The position numbers and the translations under genes are program-made. A stretch of 64,000 nt of DNA from Pseudomonas japonica (lineage in GTDB: Bacteria > Pseudomonadota > Gammaproteobacteria > Pseudomonadales > Pseudomonadaceae). How positions within the stretch are numbered: the stretch's first letter is position 1; every line of letters begins with the position of its first letter. The stretch is from positions 217,320 through 281,319 of the forward strand of contig NZ_JAAMQU010000009.1 in assembly GCF_013522925.1 (NCBI RefSeq), given 5' to 3'. The notes under the pieces are model-generated. The model saw only the letters and a program-made list of their open reading frames with translations, had not been told where the DNA came from and searched no databases. Of this stretch, positions 55,794 through 64,000 are shown one piece after another.

Positions 55794-56747
55794 ATGCTTG
55801 AAGTTCGCGTAAGCCGCAAAATCATCGAAGCCCAAGGCGTGTGCAGCTTCGAACTGGTGCCCCTCGATCAAGCCGAGCTGCCGCCGTTTACCGCTGGCGC
55901 GCATATCGACGTGCACCTGGGTTCCGGGTTGACCCGCCAGTATTCATTGTGCAACCCGCCCCACGAGCGCCACCGTTACATGATCGCAGTGCTCGAGGAG
56001 CCTGCCTCGCGCGGGGGTTCGAAGCACCTGCATCAACGGATTGAAGAAGGCACACAGTTATCGATCGGCCTGCCCCGTAACCTGTTCGAACTGGACCTTA
56101 CCGCCGAGCGTTATCTGTTGTTCGCGGGTGGTATCGGCATCACGCCGTTGCTGGCAATGGCCCATGTGCTGGAAGCGGCCGGCAAGCCGTTCGAACTGCA
56201 TTACTGCGGCCGCGACCTGGGCCGCCTGGCCTTCGCCGACCACCTGAAGGCTTCCACGCTCGCCCATCATCTGCACCTTCATGTGGACAACGGCCCACCC
56301 ACGCAGCAGCTCGATGCGCAGCGCGTACTGGCAACGCCACAACCTGGCGACCAGCTGTACACCTGCGGGCCGGCTGGCTTCATGGCGTTCGTGGAAGCCA
56401 GCGCCAAGGCCTGCGGCTGGGCCGACCATCAGATCCATCGGGAAGATTTTGCCGCCGCCCCGCAGGTTCAGGCAGGGGACGCTCCGTTCGACATCCACCT
56501 CGCCCGGTCCGGGAAAGTGCTCGAAGTACCCTGCGACGAAACGGTGCTGGAGGTGCTGCTTCGCAATGGCATCGACGTGGACAGCTCGTGCGAGCAAGGC
56601 ATCTGTGGCGCCTGCATCACGCCACTGCTGGACGGCGAGCCGGACCACCGCGACCAGTTCATGACCGCCGCCGAGCACGCGACGAACGACCGCTTCGCCG
56701 TCTGTTGCTCCCGCGCGCGCAGCCCTCGCCTGGTGCTGGACCTCTGA
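55794..56747 (+). CDS. VanB-like ring-oxygenase reductase
   Basis: A 317-residue reductase of the phthalate-dioxygenase-reductase family: FMN site RQYSLC (48-53), NAD part with GGIGITPLL and CGPAGF, and a C-terminal 2Fe-2S cluster (C266, C271, C274 and C304/C305). It carries electrons from NADH to the Rieske oxygenase encoded next. Substrate not assigned. Confidence 0.87.
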   Translation: MLEVRVSRKIIEAQGVCSFELVPLDQAELPPFTAGAHIDVHLGSGLTRQYSLCNPPHERHRYMIAVLEEPASRGGSKHLHQRIEEGTQLSIGLPRNLFELDLTAERYLLFAGGIGITPLLAMAHVLEAAGKPFELHYCGRDLGRLAFADHLKASTLAHHLHLHVDNGPPTQQLDAQRVLATPQPGDQLYTCGPAGFMAFVEASAKACGWADHQIHREDFAAAPQVQAGDAPFDIHLARSGKVLEVPCDETVLEVLLRNGIDVDSSCEQGICGACITPLLDGEPDHRDQFMTAAEHATNDRFAVCCSRARSPRLVLDL

Positions 56748-56774
56748 CAATAAAAACCGATACAGGAGACCTTC

Positions 56775-57878
56775 ATGAGCGCTTCAACCGCCCAACCGCT
56801 GGCTTATGACGTGGGCACGCCCGCGGCCCTGCCCGCGTTCCCGCTCGACCAATGGTATGTGGCCGCCCTGGCGTGGGAGCTTGAGGACAAGCCCCTCGCC
56901 CGCACCTTGTTGAACAGGCCGATCGTGCTGTTCCGTACGGCTGACGGCACGCCGGCGGCGCTTGATGACCGCTGCTGCCATCGGGCGCTGCCGTTGTCCC
57001 AGGGCACGCTGGAAGCCCGCGGGCTGCGCTGCGGCTACCATGGCCTGCTGTTCGACGGGGCCGGGCAGTGCCTGGAAGTACCCGGCCAGGCCAAGGTACC
57101 CAGCAAGGCGCGGGTGGGCGCCCATCACGTGCGCGAACGAGACAAAATCATCTGGATCTGGTTTGGCAGCGCGTCTTGCCCAGTGCCCGACCACGAGCCG
57201 CCGGCGTATGAGTTCCACACCAATCCCGCCTACCTGTTCGACGGCGATGTGTACCACTACGACGCGCCCTACCAGCTTATCCACGACAACCTGCTGGACC
57301 TGAGCCACTTGGGTTATGTGCACCTGCGCACCATCGGCGGCAACGCCAGCATTCACATGAACGCCCAGGTACGGGTAACCAGCGATGAGCGCTCTGTGCG
57401 GGTGACCCGCCATCTGCCCGACTCGGTGCCACCGCCCACCTATACCGCGGCGTACCCGTTCAAGGGCAACGTGGACCGCTGGCAGGAAGTCGAATTTTGC
57501 GTCAGCCACTTGCGTATCTGGACTGGCGCCGTGGACGTAGGTACCGATTCGCTCGATGACCCCGCCCGGCGCGGTTTCCATATGCGCGGCTTCCATGGGG
57601 TAACGCCCGAAACCGACGCCACCAGCCACTACTTCTGGACGATGGCCACCAACCCGCAAAGCAACCACGACGAGGTCAAGGCCAAGGTGGTGGACCAGAC
57701 CAAAATGACCTTCGACGAAGACAAGGTGGTGATCGAGGCGCAGTACAGGAACATGCTCGATTTCGGCCCGTTGCCGATGGTGGACATCCACGTGGACGTG
57801 GGCGCCAACCGTGCGCGAAGGATCATCGAACAGCTTCGCCAGGGCGTTCAGGAACGCACGTCAGGGCTGGACACGTGA
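56775..57878 (+). CDS. VanA-like Rieske aromatic-ring oxygenase
   Basis: A 367-residue Rieske non-haem iron protein. Rieske ligands C67, H69, C86 and H89; mononuclear iron D175-x2-H178-x4-H183. A single-component VanA/DdmC-type fold without a separate beta subunit. It is paired with the VanB-like reductase in inverted order compared with vanAB and with a MarR rather than a GntR regulator, so the substrate may differ from vanillate (O-demethylation or hydroxylation of another aromatic). Confidence 0.86.
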   Translation: MSASTAQPLAYDVGTPAALPAFPLDQWYVAALAWELEDKPLARTLLNRPIVLFRTADGTPAALDDRCCHRALPLSQGTLEARGLRCGYHGLLFDGAGQCLEVPGQAKVPSKARVGAHHVRERDKIIWIWFGSASCPVPDHEPPAYEFHTNPAYLFDGDVYHYDAPYQLIHDNLLDLSHLGYVHLRTIGGNASIHMNAQVRVTSDERSVRVTRHLPDSVPPPTYTAAYPFKGNVDRWQEVEFCVSHLRIWTGAVDVGTDSLDDPARRGFHMRGFHGVTPETDATSHYFWTMATNPQSNHDEVKAKVVDQTKMTFDEDKVVIEAQYRNMLDFGPLPMVDIHVDVGANRARRIIEQLRQGVQERTSGLDT

Positions 57879-57914
57879 TCATTCGTGAGTCGGCGCCCGC
57901 ACAACAGATGGCGA

Positions 57915-58322
57915 CTACGACCCGCGATAGGTGCTGAAGCCGTACGGGCTGAGCAGCAGCGGGATGTGGTAGTGCTGGTCGGTCTGGCGCACTTCGAAGA
58001 TCACCGGGATTTCCGGGAAGAAGGTGTCCTGGTGCAGCTTCTGGTAGTACTCGCCGGTCTTGAACACCACGCGGTACTCACCCTTGTCGATCGCCATGTT
58101 GGCCGGGAACAGCTCGGGGATTCGGCCCTGCTCGTTGGTGGTGCCTTGGGCCAGCGCCTGCCAGGTAGCACCGGTGTGGCGCTCCAGGGTGACCTGAATG
58201 CCCGCCGAAGGGGTGCCGGTCTGCAGGTTGAGCACATGAACGCTCAGTGGGTTCGGCGCGGCGTTGGCGAGGCCGGCGAGGCTGGTGAGCGCCAGGGTGC
58301 AGGCCAGAGTGCGAAGTTTCAT
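57915..58322 (-). CDS. hiuH: Periplasmic 5-hydroxyisourate hydrolase
   Basis: A 135-residue transthyretin-like enzyme. The ATG at 58322 with AAGGAAG upstream gives a signal peptide (MKLRTLACTLALTSLAGLANA). Core motifs of HIU hydrolases are present: LSVHVLNLQTGTPS near the N-terminus and the C-terminal YRGS. It opens 5-hydroxyisourate in the uric acid pathway, or acts as a secreted transthyretin-like binder. Lies 37 bp after the GlcG-like gene, same strand. Confidence 0.9.
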   Translation of the reverse strand: MKLRTLACTLALTSLAGLANAAPNPLSVHVLNLQTGTPSAGIQVTLERHTGATWQALAQGTTNEQGRIPELFPANMAIDKGEYRVVFKTGEYYQKLHQDTFFPEIPVIFEVRQTDQHYHIPLLLSPYGFSTYRGS

Positions 58323-58359
58323 GCTGAGGCTTCCTTGTAATGAAGGTGGAAACAAAGGT

Positions 58360-58830
58360 TCAGGGATGAGTGGCCAGGCCGACCTTGGCGGCCGCGTCCA
58401 TTGCGCAGCGCTCGTCCGGGGCAGGCCCGCCGGCACCGGCAACGCCGAGCGCGCCTACCAGGTCCGCGCCTTGGTACAGCGGCACGCCGCCGCCGAGCAA
58501 CAGCAGCTCTGGGAAGGTGTTCAGGTTGGCGGTTTCGGGGTTTTGTGCGGCTTTCTCGGCCAGGGCACGGGTGGGCGTTTTGGTGGACAGGGCGGTGTAC
58601 GCCTTGCGCCGGGCGGCGTCAGCGTTATGCGGCCCGGTGTTGCGGTCGCGCTGGATCAGCAACAGGTTGCCGCCACGGTCCAGCACGGCGATCGCAGCAG
58701 TGCACGGCGCGGCATCGGCAAGCTGCCGGGCGGTGGCCAGGTCCAGTTCCGGCTGTTGGGGCAGGGCCGCCTGGGCCTGGGCGGCAACCAGCGTCAACAG
58801 GCCGAGGCAAAGGGTTTTGATAGGGGTCAT
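58360..58830 (-). CDS. Exported GlcG/HbpS-like haem-degrading domain protein
   Basis: A 156-residue protein with a signal peptide (MTPIKTLCLGLLTLVAAQAQA) and the GlcG/HbpS fold (AAIAVLDRGGNLLLIQRD, FPELLLLGGGVPLY, GALGVAGAGGPAPDERCA). HbpS relatives bind haem or iron in redox sensing; GlcG itself has no known reaction. It reads into hiuH and is divergent from the HprR-like regulator across the ATTACAA inverted repeat. Confidence 0.84.
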   Translation of the reverse strand: MTPIKTLCLGLLTLVAAQAQAALPQQPELDLATARQLADAAPCTAAIAVLDRGGNLLLIQRDRNTGPHNADAARRKAYTALSTKTPTRALAEKAAQNPETANLNTFPELLLLGGGVPLYQGADLVGALGVAGAGGPAPDERCAMDAAAKVGLATHP

Positions 58831-58896
58831 GGCAGGCTCCTTGGTTGGGCTGCGCCTACCCTAACCCCCTGCCCCGCTCCCAATTCCGTCATACGG

Positions 58897-58912
58897 ATTA
58901 CAAGTTTGTAAT
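58897..58912. promoter_or_regulatory. HprR/CopR-type operator
   Basis: ATTACAAGTTTGTAAT is a perfect 7-bp inverted repeat with a 2-bp spacer, matching known boxes for HprR/CusR/CopR (ATTACAA-N2-TTGTAAT). It lies between the divergent GlcG-like and response-regulator genes. Confidence 0.85.
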
Positions 58913-58964
58913 GGGAAACGGCGCCCAGTCCGCATAGCCTATGCGTACTGCAAACGAGGTAGCC

Positions 58965-59639
58965 ATGCGTGTATTACTGGTAGAAGACGAGCCCAAGACG
59001 GCGCATTTCCTGGCCAAGGGTTTGACCGAGGCCGGCTACGCCGTGGACGTTGCGCTCGACGGGCTCGATGGCCGCCACTTTATCGAAGAGGCTGATTACG
59101 ACCTGATCATTCTCGACGTGATGCTGCCGGGCCTCGATGGCTGGCAGTTGCTCAAGCAGGTGCGCCAGCGCGGAGACACGCCAGTGCTGTTTCTCACCGC
59201 GCGCGATTCGGTGGAAGACCGCGTCAAAGGCCTTGAACGCGGCGCGGACGACTACCTGGTCAAGCCATTTGCCTTTATCGAACTGCTCGCCCGCGTGCGC
59301 ACCCTGCTGCGCCGGGGCCCGCCCCGTGAGCTGGAATACTACCGGGTCGCCGACCTGGAGCTGGACGTGATGCGCCGTCGGGTAACCCGCGGCGGGCAAC
59401 GGCTCGTCCTCACCAACAAGGAATTTGCCTTGCTGCACCTGCTGGTCAGCCGGCGCGGGGAGGTGTTGTCGCGCACCTTCATTGCCTCCCATGTGTGGAA
59501 CCTCAATTTCGACAGCGATACCAACATGGTGGACGTGGCGGTGCGGCGGCTGCGGGCGAAGCTGGACGACCCCTTCTTCCCCAAGCTCATTCATACCGTG
59601 CGCGGCATCGGCTATCAGCTGGAGGCCAGCGATGAGTGA
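58965..59639 (+). CDS. hprR: HprR-like response regulator
   Basis: A 224-residue OmpR-type regulator with phospho-acceptor D51 and DDYLVKPF. The C-terminal winged helix ([24 protein letters not shown]) is near that of Escherichia coli HprR (YedW), which likewise faces hiuH. The ATG at 58965 is preferred to the upstream one at 58941. Likely controls the hiuH/GlcG genes and itself via the box at 58897. The same motif also marks copper regulators (CopR/CusR), so signal specificity is open. Confidence 0.82.
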   Translation: MRVLLVEDEPKTAHFLAKGLTEAGYAVDVALDGLDGRHFIEEADYDLIILDVMLPGLDGWQLLKQVRQRGDTPVLFLTARDSVEDRVKGLERGADDYLVKPFAFIELLARVRTLLRRGPPRELEYYRVADLELDVMRRRVTRGGQRLVLTNKEFALLHLLVSRRGEVLSRTFIASHVWNLNFDSDTNMVDVAVRRLRAKLDDPFFPKLIHTVRGIGYQLEASDE

Positions 59640-61038
59640 CCCTGGCCGCCGTGGATCGTTGATCTGGCGAGCCGCGCTTGGCGTGGCGGTCACCTGCGCC
59701 GGCGTGCTCGCCTTTTCGGGGTGGTTCTTGTACCGCAGCCTGGAAGCCGAACTGGCCTACCGCGACGACGTGGCCCTGATGGGCCGGCTGGAACAAGTAC
59801 GGGCGTTGCTTCAGGACAGCGATGACCTCAGCGCCCTGCAGGCGCGCCCACGGTTGTATCAGAACATGCTGGGCAACCGGGACAGCCTGTTGCTGGTAGG
59901 GCGGGATGCTCAGGCCGATATCATTGACATCAACCCGCATACCGACGCCATCCCTGCCCTGCAGGCGCTGGCAGTGAACCAGGCGCCGCGCCGGGAGCAC
60001 GTCGTCACATGGCAGCCGGATAGTGGCAGCGGCTTGCTGCTGTTGGCGGGTGATGGCACGGGGCGCAACGGTGAACGGCTGCGGGTGACGGTCGGCAAAC
60101 GCCTGGATGAGCGCACCGCGATGCTGGCCAGCTACCGCCTGAGGATTTACGCCGCGGCGGGCCTTGGCGCGTTGTTGGCGCTGTTGCTGGGTGTGCTGGT
60201 GTTGCGCCGCGCCCTGCGCCCGGTACGGGCGATTGCCGCGCAAGTGGCCGGCATCAGCCCGCGTACCCTTGGGCAACGGCTGAGCGTGGCGCAAATACCT
60301 CAGGAACTGTACGAGCCCGTGCAAGCCCTCAACGGCATGCTGGACCGCCTCGATGACAGCTTCGCCCGCCTGTCGCAGTTCTCCGCGGACCTGGCGCATG
60401 AAATGCGCACGCCGTTGCACACCCTGCTCACCAGTAACGGCCAGATGCTCAACCAGGCCCGCTCGGTTACCGAATATCAAGACCTGCTCGCCTCCAACGT
60501 AGAGGAATTCGAGCGGCTCAACCGGATGGTCGCCAACCTGTTGTTCCTTGCCCGGGCCGACCATGGCGACTGCCCCATCGTTCGCCAGCCGGTGGACCTG
60601 CAGCAGCTGGGCGACGAGCTGTGCGAGTACTTCGAAGCGCTGGCGGAGGACCGCAATCTTGGCCTGCACAACACCATGAGCGGCACGCTCCAGGCAGACC
60701 TTCCACTGCTCCAGCGGGCGTTGGGCAACCTCCTCGCCAACGCGGTAAAGCACGCCACTCCAGGCTCCACGGTGGAGCTACGCAGCGAGCGGCCTGGCAA
60801 CGAAACCCGCCTGGTGGTGATGAACCGGGGGGAAACACTGCCACCCGCCGTGATCCCCCGGTTGTTCGAGCGCTTCTACCGCGCCGACGAAACCCGTACC
60901 GACCCTGGCGACTCGGGCGGCCTGGGGCTGGCGATCGTGCAGTCGATCATGGCGTTGCACGACGGGCGTGCGGCCCTGCACAGCGAAAGCGGGATTACCG
61001 AGGCTTCGTTGCATTTCCCCGCAGCCGCAGGCCCCTGA
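59632..61038 (+). CDS. hprS: HprS-like sensor histidine kinase
   Basis: A 468-residue heavy-metal-sensor-type kinase. TM1 about 12-34, a periplasmic domain to 165, TM2 about 170-192, HAMP, phospho-acceptor H256 ([13 protein letters not shown]), N box [10 protein letters not shown] and a G2 box GGLGLAIV. It overlaps the regulator by eight bases. HprS senses peroxide or hypochlorite in Escherichia coli through periplasmic/TM cysteines; here a single cysteine lies in TM1 (ITCAG). Confidence 0.83.
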   Translation: MSDPGRRGSLIWRAALGVAVTCAGVLAFSGWFLYRSLEAELAYRDDVALMGRLEQVRALLQDSDDLSALQARPRLYQNMLGNRDSLLLVGRDAQADIIDINPHTDAIPALQALAVNQAPRREHVVTWQPDSGSGLLLLAGDGTGRNGERLRVTVGKRLDERTAMLASYRLRIYAAAGLGALLALLLGVLVLRRALRPVRAIAAQVAGISPRTLGQRLSVAQIPQELYEPVQALNGMLDRLDDSFARLSQFSADLAHEMRTPLHTLLTSNGQMLNQARSVTEYQDLLASNVEEFERLNRMVANLLFLARADHGDCPIVRQPVDLQQLGDELCEYFEALAEDRNLGLHNTMSGTLQADLPLLQRALGNLLANAVKHATPGSTVELRSERPGNETRLVVMNRGETLPPAVIPRLFERFYRADETRTDPGDSGGLGLAIVQSIMALHDGRAALHSESGITEASLHFPAAAGP

Positions 61039-61117
61039 ATCCAAACCTTTGAAATACCGTCACGGGTTCTGCGAAAGTGGGCATCGAACCGCCCGCTTTC
61101 GCGAAGGAGCCCGCGCA

Positions 61118-61675
61118 ATGGAAAGCCTGCCCACCTTTCACACGGACCGTTTGCTGCTCACGCCGCTGCAACTGAGCGATGCGCCCGATATCCAACGCTG
61201 CTTTCCTCACTGGGACGTGGTGCGCTACCTGGACAGCCGGGTGCCCTGGCCCTATCCGGAGGACGGCGCGCTCACGTATGTGCGCGATGTTGCCCTCCCG
61301 GCCATTGAAGCGGGGAAGGAATGGCACTGGATGATTCGCCTTGCCGCAGACCCCACTCACAGCATCGGCAGCATCTGCCTGTACGATCAGCCCGGTAATC
61401 ACAGGGGCTTCTGGCTGAGCCCGCCTTGGCAGGGCAATGGGTACATACGCGAGGCCTGCGAAGTGATCAACGCCTATTGGTTCGAAACCCTGAAGCGCCC
61501 GCTGATGCAGGTGCCCAAGGCGGCGGGCAACCAAGCCTCCCGCAGGGTTTCGGAGCGCGAGGGCATGCGCAGGGTCGATGTACGCGAGGGAAGCTTTGTA
61601 GGCGGCCCGATGCTCAAGGAAACCTGGGAGCTCACCCGCGAAGAATGGCTGCGCGAACATTCCCGGCCGCTGTAG
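61118..61675 (+). CDS. GNAT N-acetyltransferase (RimJ/RimL-like)
   Basis: A 185-residue acetyltransferase. AAGGAG upstream of the ATG. N-terminal TDRLLLTPLQLSDA with strand and the CoA region GFWLSPPWQGNGYIREACEVINAYWF; the pyrophosphate loop is slightly altered (QGNGYI). Acetylates an amine group of unknown acceptor. The stop codon sits inside the REP copy. Confidence 0.84.
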   Translation: MESLPTFHTDRLLLTPLQLSDAPDIQRCFPHWDVVRYLDSRVPWPYPEDGALTYVRDVALPAIEAGKEWHWMIRLAADPTHSIGSICLYDQPGNHRGFWLSPPWQGNGYIREACEVINAYWFETLKRPLMQVPKAAGNQASRRVSEREGMRRVDVREGSFVGGPMLKETWELTREEWLREHSRPL

Positions 61676-61718
61676 CAACGGGCCGGCCATCCGGCGAAGC
61701 CGCAGGCTAGCTCACGAA
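61672..61718. repeat. REP-like element (copy B)
   Basis: GTAGCAACGGGCCGGCCATC then CGGCGAAGCCGCAGGCTAGC and TCACGAA. Near-identical core to copy A at 38891-38942. Confidence 0.7.
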
Positions 61719-61749
61719 CGGCTTCCAGAAGGTGCGTGGTTGACCCCCG

Positions 61750-62445
61750 TTACGCCAGCACTTCTTTGATCCAGTGCACCTGGCGCGTGAGGCTTTGCAG
61801 TTTATCCTCGGGCACCGCCTGGCGCGCATGGGCGAAGCTGGCCAGGGTGCGCTGGCGCAGGCGCAGCTTGCGTTGCCACTTGGCCAGGAAGGCCGGGCTG
61901 CGTGCCTGCAAATGCACCGGGCCGAAGTAGAGTTCCTGGGGCGTGTAAGCCACAGGGCCCACGCGCTCGGCCACGATGATTTCGTAGTCGAAGCGGTTTT
62001 CTCGCAGCACCTCTTCGTGGAGTATCGAATAGCCATTGACCATCAGCCACTGGCGAAGAGGCTGTTCGCCGCCGTTGGGTTGCAGGATCAAGCGCTCGGT
62101 GCCGCTCAAACGCGACTTGCCCGCTTCAAGGATGTCGCGGATCGTCTCGCCGCCCATCCCGCACATAGTCACCGCGGTAATGCCATCTTGCAGCTCGATG
62201 GCGGCCAGCCCATTGGCCAGGCGCACGGTAATGCCCTCGCCCAGGCCGTTATCGCGCACGGTGCGTTCAGCCGCCAGGAATGGCGTTCCCGCGATTTCTC
62301 CCGCCACCGCTGCCGTGATCACACCGCGGTGCATCAAAGCCACCGGCAGGTAGGCATGGTCCGAACCGATGTCGGCCAGGCGCGCGCCCGCAGGTACCAG
62401 CGCCGCCACACGCTCCAGCCGCATGGACAAACTGTGTTCGTTCAA
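61750..62445 (-). CDS. trmK: tRNA (adenine(22)-N1)-methyltransferase
   Basis: A 231-residue SAM methyltransferase. The TTG at 62445 is supported by AAGGGG six bases before it and by the TTGA overlap with the aminotransferase stop; an ATG at 62424 is the fallback. SAM motif ADIGSDHAYLPVALM, and CGMGGETI. Methylates N1 of A22 in tRNA. Confidence 0.87.
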   Translation of the reverse strand: MNEHSLSMRLERVAALVPAGARLADIGSDHAYLPVALMHRGVITAAVAGEIAGTPFLAAERTVRDNGLGEGITVRLANGLAAIELQDGITAVTMCGMGGETIRDILEAGKSRLSGTERLILQPNGGEQPLRQWLMVNGYSILHEEVLRENRFDYEIIVAERVGPVAYTPQELYFGPVHLQARSPAFLAKWQRKLRLRQRTLASFAHARQAVPEDKLQSLTRQVHWIKEVLA

Positions 62446-63647
62446 CCGTTACCCCTTGTCATCGCCCGCAGGGCTTCGATCAACTGCTTCATATCGCTCA
62501 CGGTGGTGGTGAAACCAGGCGTTACCCTGATGCAGGGGCCGCACGCCGAACCCTCGCGCAGCACGGTAAACACGTTGAACTCATTGAGCAACCGCTCTAC
62601 CTGCACCTGCTGGTCTGCTGCATCTACGAACCTGAACGCCGTGATGCCGCAATACAACCGGGGATCATCCGGGGTGAGTACTTCAATGCCGGGCAGCTTG
62701 CGGGCTTCGGTTACCCAGAGGTTGCGCAGGTAGCGCAGGCGCGCGCCTTTCACCGCCCAGCCGCCAATGGCTTGGTGCTCGGCAAACACAGTGGGAAGCG
62801 CCATCAGCGCAGGCACGTTGGGCGTGCCGTAGGGCGCCAGGCAACGGACGTCATCGGCGCTGAAGCTCGGGTTGCCCATGTCCGGTGTGAAGTCACCCAG
62901 CCGCTCCTCACGTACGTGAATAACCCCTAGGCTCAGGGGCGCGCCGATCCATTTCTGCAAGTTGAAACCTGCGAAGTCGATGCCGATATCCGCGAGGTTT
63001 ACCTCAAGCTGGCCCAGCGAGTGAGCGCCATCAAATATGACATCAATGCCCCGAGCCTTGGCCGCTTGGGCGATCGCCTTTACCGGCATTACCAGCCCGG
63101 TGCGATGGGTCACGTGGGTAAGCGCCATCAATTTGAGCCGGGGGTGCGCCTCGAATGCGTCGATATAAGCGCGCAGTAGTGCGTCGTGGCTGGGGGGGTG
63201 AGGATGAACGATCCTGATCAGCTCCACCCCCCTGGCGGCCTGCAACCAGCTGAACGCGCCCTGTACCGAGCGGTAGTCAAGGTCGCTGATCAATACCTGG
63301 TCCCCGGGCTTGAGCCGGCTGTAGTTCCGAATCAGGGAATACAGCGCCTCGGAGGCGCTGCGCGCGAAGGCCAGGCTCTCGGCGGGCAGGCCCATGAGTT
63401 CTGCCAGCTGCTGGCGAATGTCGAGCAGTTGGTATTCGTCGAATTCACGCCGAACCTGTATGGCGTTCCTTCGGTTGACCTCCCTGATGGCGCCTTCGTA
63501 AGCGTGAAGGGCATTGTGCGTCATCTGCCCGAAATAGCCGTTTTCCAGGTTGATCGGCCCGTCACGCTCCGGATAGCGCGCCGCAATGTCGGCCCACCAG
63601 GCTTCATCCGTAGCCAGTTGGTCTGGGGTCTTCACCGTGTTTGCCAT
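62442..63647 (-). CDS. Class V aminotransferase (isopenicillin-N epimerase/cysteine desulfurase-like)
   Basis: A 401-residue fold-type I PLP enzyme. The SASEALY loop, FDGAHSLGQLEV (PLP aspartate and histidine) and NLQKWIGAP (PLP lysine) are visible. The KWIGAP-type active site and length resemble the isopenicillin epimerase-like subgroup more than IscS. Substrate unknown. It overlaps trmK by four bases. Confidence 0.84.
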   Translation of the reverse strand: MANTVKTPDQLATDEAWWADIAARYPERDGPINLENGYFGQMTHNALHAYEGAIREVNRRNAIQVRREFDEYQLLDIRQQLAELMGLPAESLAFARSASEALYSLIRNYSRLKPGDQVLISDLDYRSVQGAFSWLQAARGVELIRIVHPHPPSHDALLRAYIDAFEAHPRLKLMALTHVTHRTGLVMPVKAIAQAAKARGIDVIFDGAHSLGQLEVNLADIGIDFAGFNLQKWIGAPLSLGVIHVREERLGDFTPDMGNPSFSADDVRCLAPYGTPNVPALMALPTVFAEHQAIGGWAVKGARLRYLRNLWVTEARKLPGIEVLTPDDPRLYCGITAFRFVDAADQQVQVERLLNEFNVFTVLREGSACGPCIRVTPGFTTTVSDMKQLIEALRAMTRGNG

Positions 63648-63742
63648 ACGCCTGCCTTCCTGACAATGAGGGCTCGAAGCATCGGCTCGCGCGGCAGGAT
63701 GCGCAAGCCCGTTTGCATCCGATCAACGGCACCCCCTCACCC

Positions 63743-63769
63743 TTAAGCAAACGCCAAAAGCGACGATAA
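63743..63769 (+). promoter_or_regulatory. Candidate sigma-28 (FliA) promoter for fliC
   Basis: TTAAGCAA, an 11-nt spacer and GACGATAA resemble the FliA consensus TAAAGTTT-N11-GCCGATAA, with the -10 fitting better (7 of 8) than the -35 (4 of 8). 83 bp upstream of the flagellin start. Confidence 0.55.
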
Positions 63770-63852
63770 CTACTTCGAAGGTTATCCAGGCCACACCCGG
63801 CACCGCCAGGGCCGGAAGCCAAGTACATCACCGCTGCCCTGAGGATTTCGTC

Positions 63853-64000
63853 ATGTCGTTGACCGTTAACACCAACATTGCTTCCCTGACCGTTCAGAAC
63901 AACCTGAACAAGGCTTCGTCCGCCACCGCTACCTCGATGACTCGCTTGTCCTCGGGCCTGAAAATCAACAGCGCCAAAGACGACGCCGCCGGCCTGCAGA
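63853..64000 (+). CDS. fliC: Flagellin, N-terminal fragment
   Basis: The ATG at 63853 after GAGGA opens [20 protein letters not shown], the classic Pseudomonas flagellin D0 helix, continuing to KDDAAGLQ at the window edge. The rest lies beyond. Filament subunit exported by the flagellar type III system. Confidence 0.95.
   Translation, partial: MSLTVNTNIASLTVQNNLNKASSATATSMTRLSSGLKINSAKDDAAGLQ

Noticed and set aside
63781..63840. Hairpin in the fliC leader as a riboswitch
   Set aside because: Only a 5-bp CCGGC/GCCGG stem is visible and no known aptamer pattern.

Overview
The window looks like a chromosomal segment of a fluorescent-type Pseudomonas (putida/fluorescens/syringae lineage). This rests on the high GC content, the dense Pseudomonas-style gene order, a Pseudomonas-type flagellin N-terminus at the right edge, a DUF2790 protein, REP-like intergenic repeats and a PsmE-type bifunctional alginate epimerase. 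No tRNA, rRNA, CRISPR array, transposase or prophage was recognised. The organism assignment is an inference from these families.

Layout from left to right: the 3' end of an oligopeptide ABC ATPase and a bestrophin-like channel (1-1444); a giant secreted mannuronan C5-epimerase/O-acetylhydrolase (1881-7787); two small secreted or unknown proteins (8103-8838); a fructoselysine-type Amadori catabolism operon frlA-frlB-frlD-frlR (9275-13352); a reverse-strand cytosine operon codB-pucR-codA joined by 4-bp overlaps (13483-17209); hemerythrin (17463-17906); a scarred region with a truncated DUF3313 gene, a second epimerase-like RTX protein lacking the DPHE catalytic motif, and a decayed MFS/gamma-glutamyltransferase chimera (18121-22494); an MFS/LysR divergon, a zinc alcohol dehydrogenase, a MerR/AhpD-like pair and an FMN reductase (22515-27668); and a two-component system divergent from a DUF2790/DipZ-like/epoxide-hydrolase-like cluster (27682-32639).

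The right half holds tandem LysR regulators, a GST, a PNPOx/FNR/ferredoxin fusion and a DUF1348 protein (32749-37973); a lipoprotein, an MFS transporter and a small acidic protein (38098-40554); two more R-module RTX proteins flanking a hybrid sensor kinase (40667-46022); an AttEFGH-like ABC system (46105-50333); an orphan SLATT membrane protein (50489-51187); a catalase-like peroxidase with cytochrome b561 (51223-52820); a TetR/aldehyde dehydrogenase unit with two matching operators (52937-55160); a MarR-controlled VanB/VanA-like Rieske oxygenase (55167-57878); a periplasmic HIU hydrolase and GlcG-like pair divergent from an HprRS-like two-component system around a perfect inverted repeat (57915-61038); a GNAT, TrmK, a class V aminotransferase and the start of fliC (61118-64000).

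The main recurring theme is four separate secreted proteins that share the alginate-epimerase R module (11 copies by eye): one apparently complete epimerase/deacetylase, one epimerase-like protein with a substituted active site, one delta-60-repeat protein and one with R modules only. No type I secretion genes or alginate biosynthesis genes lie in the window. The other well-supported units are local metabolic cassettes, each with its own regulator.
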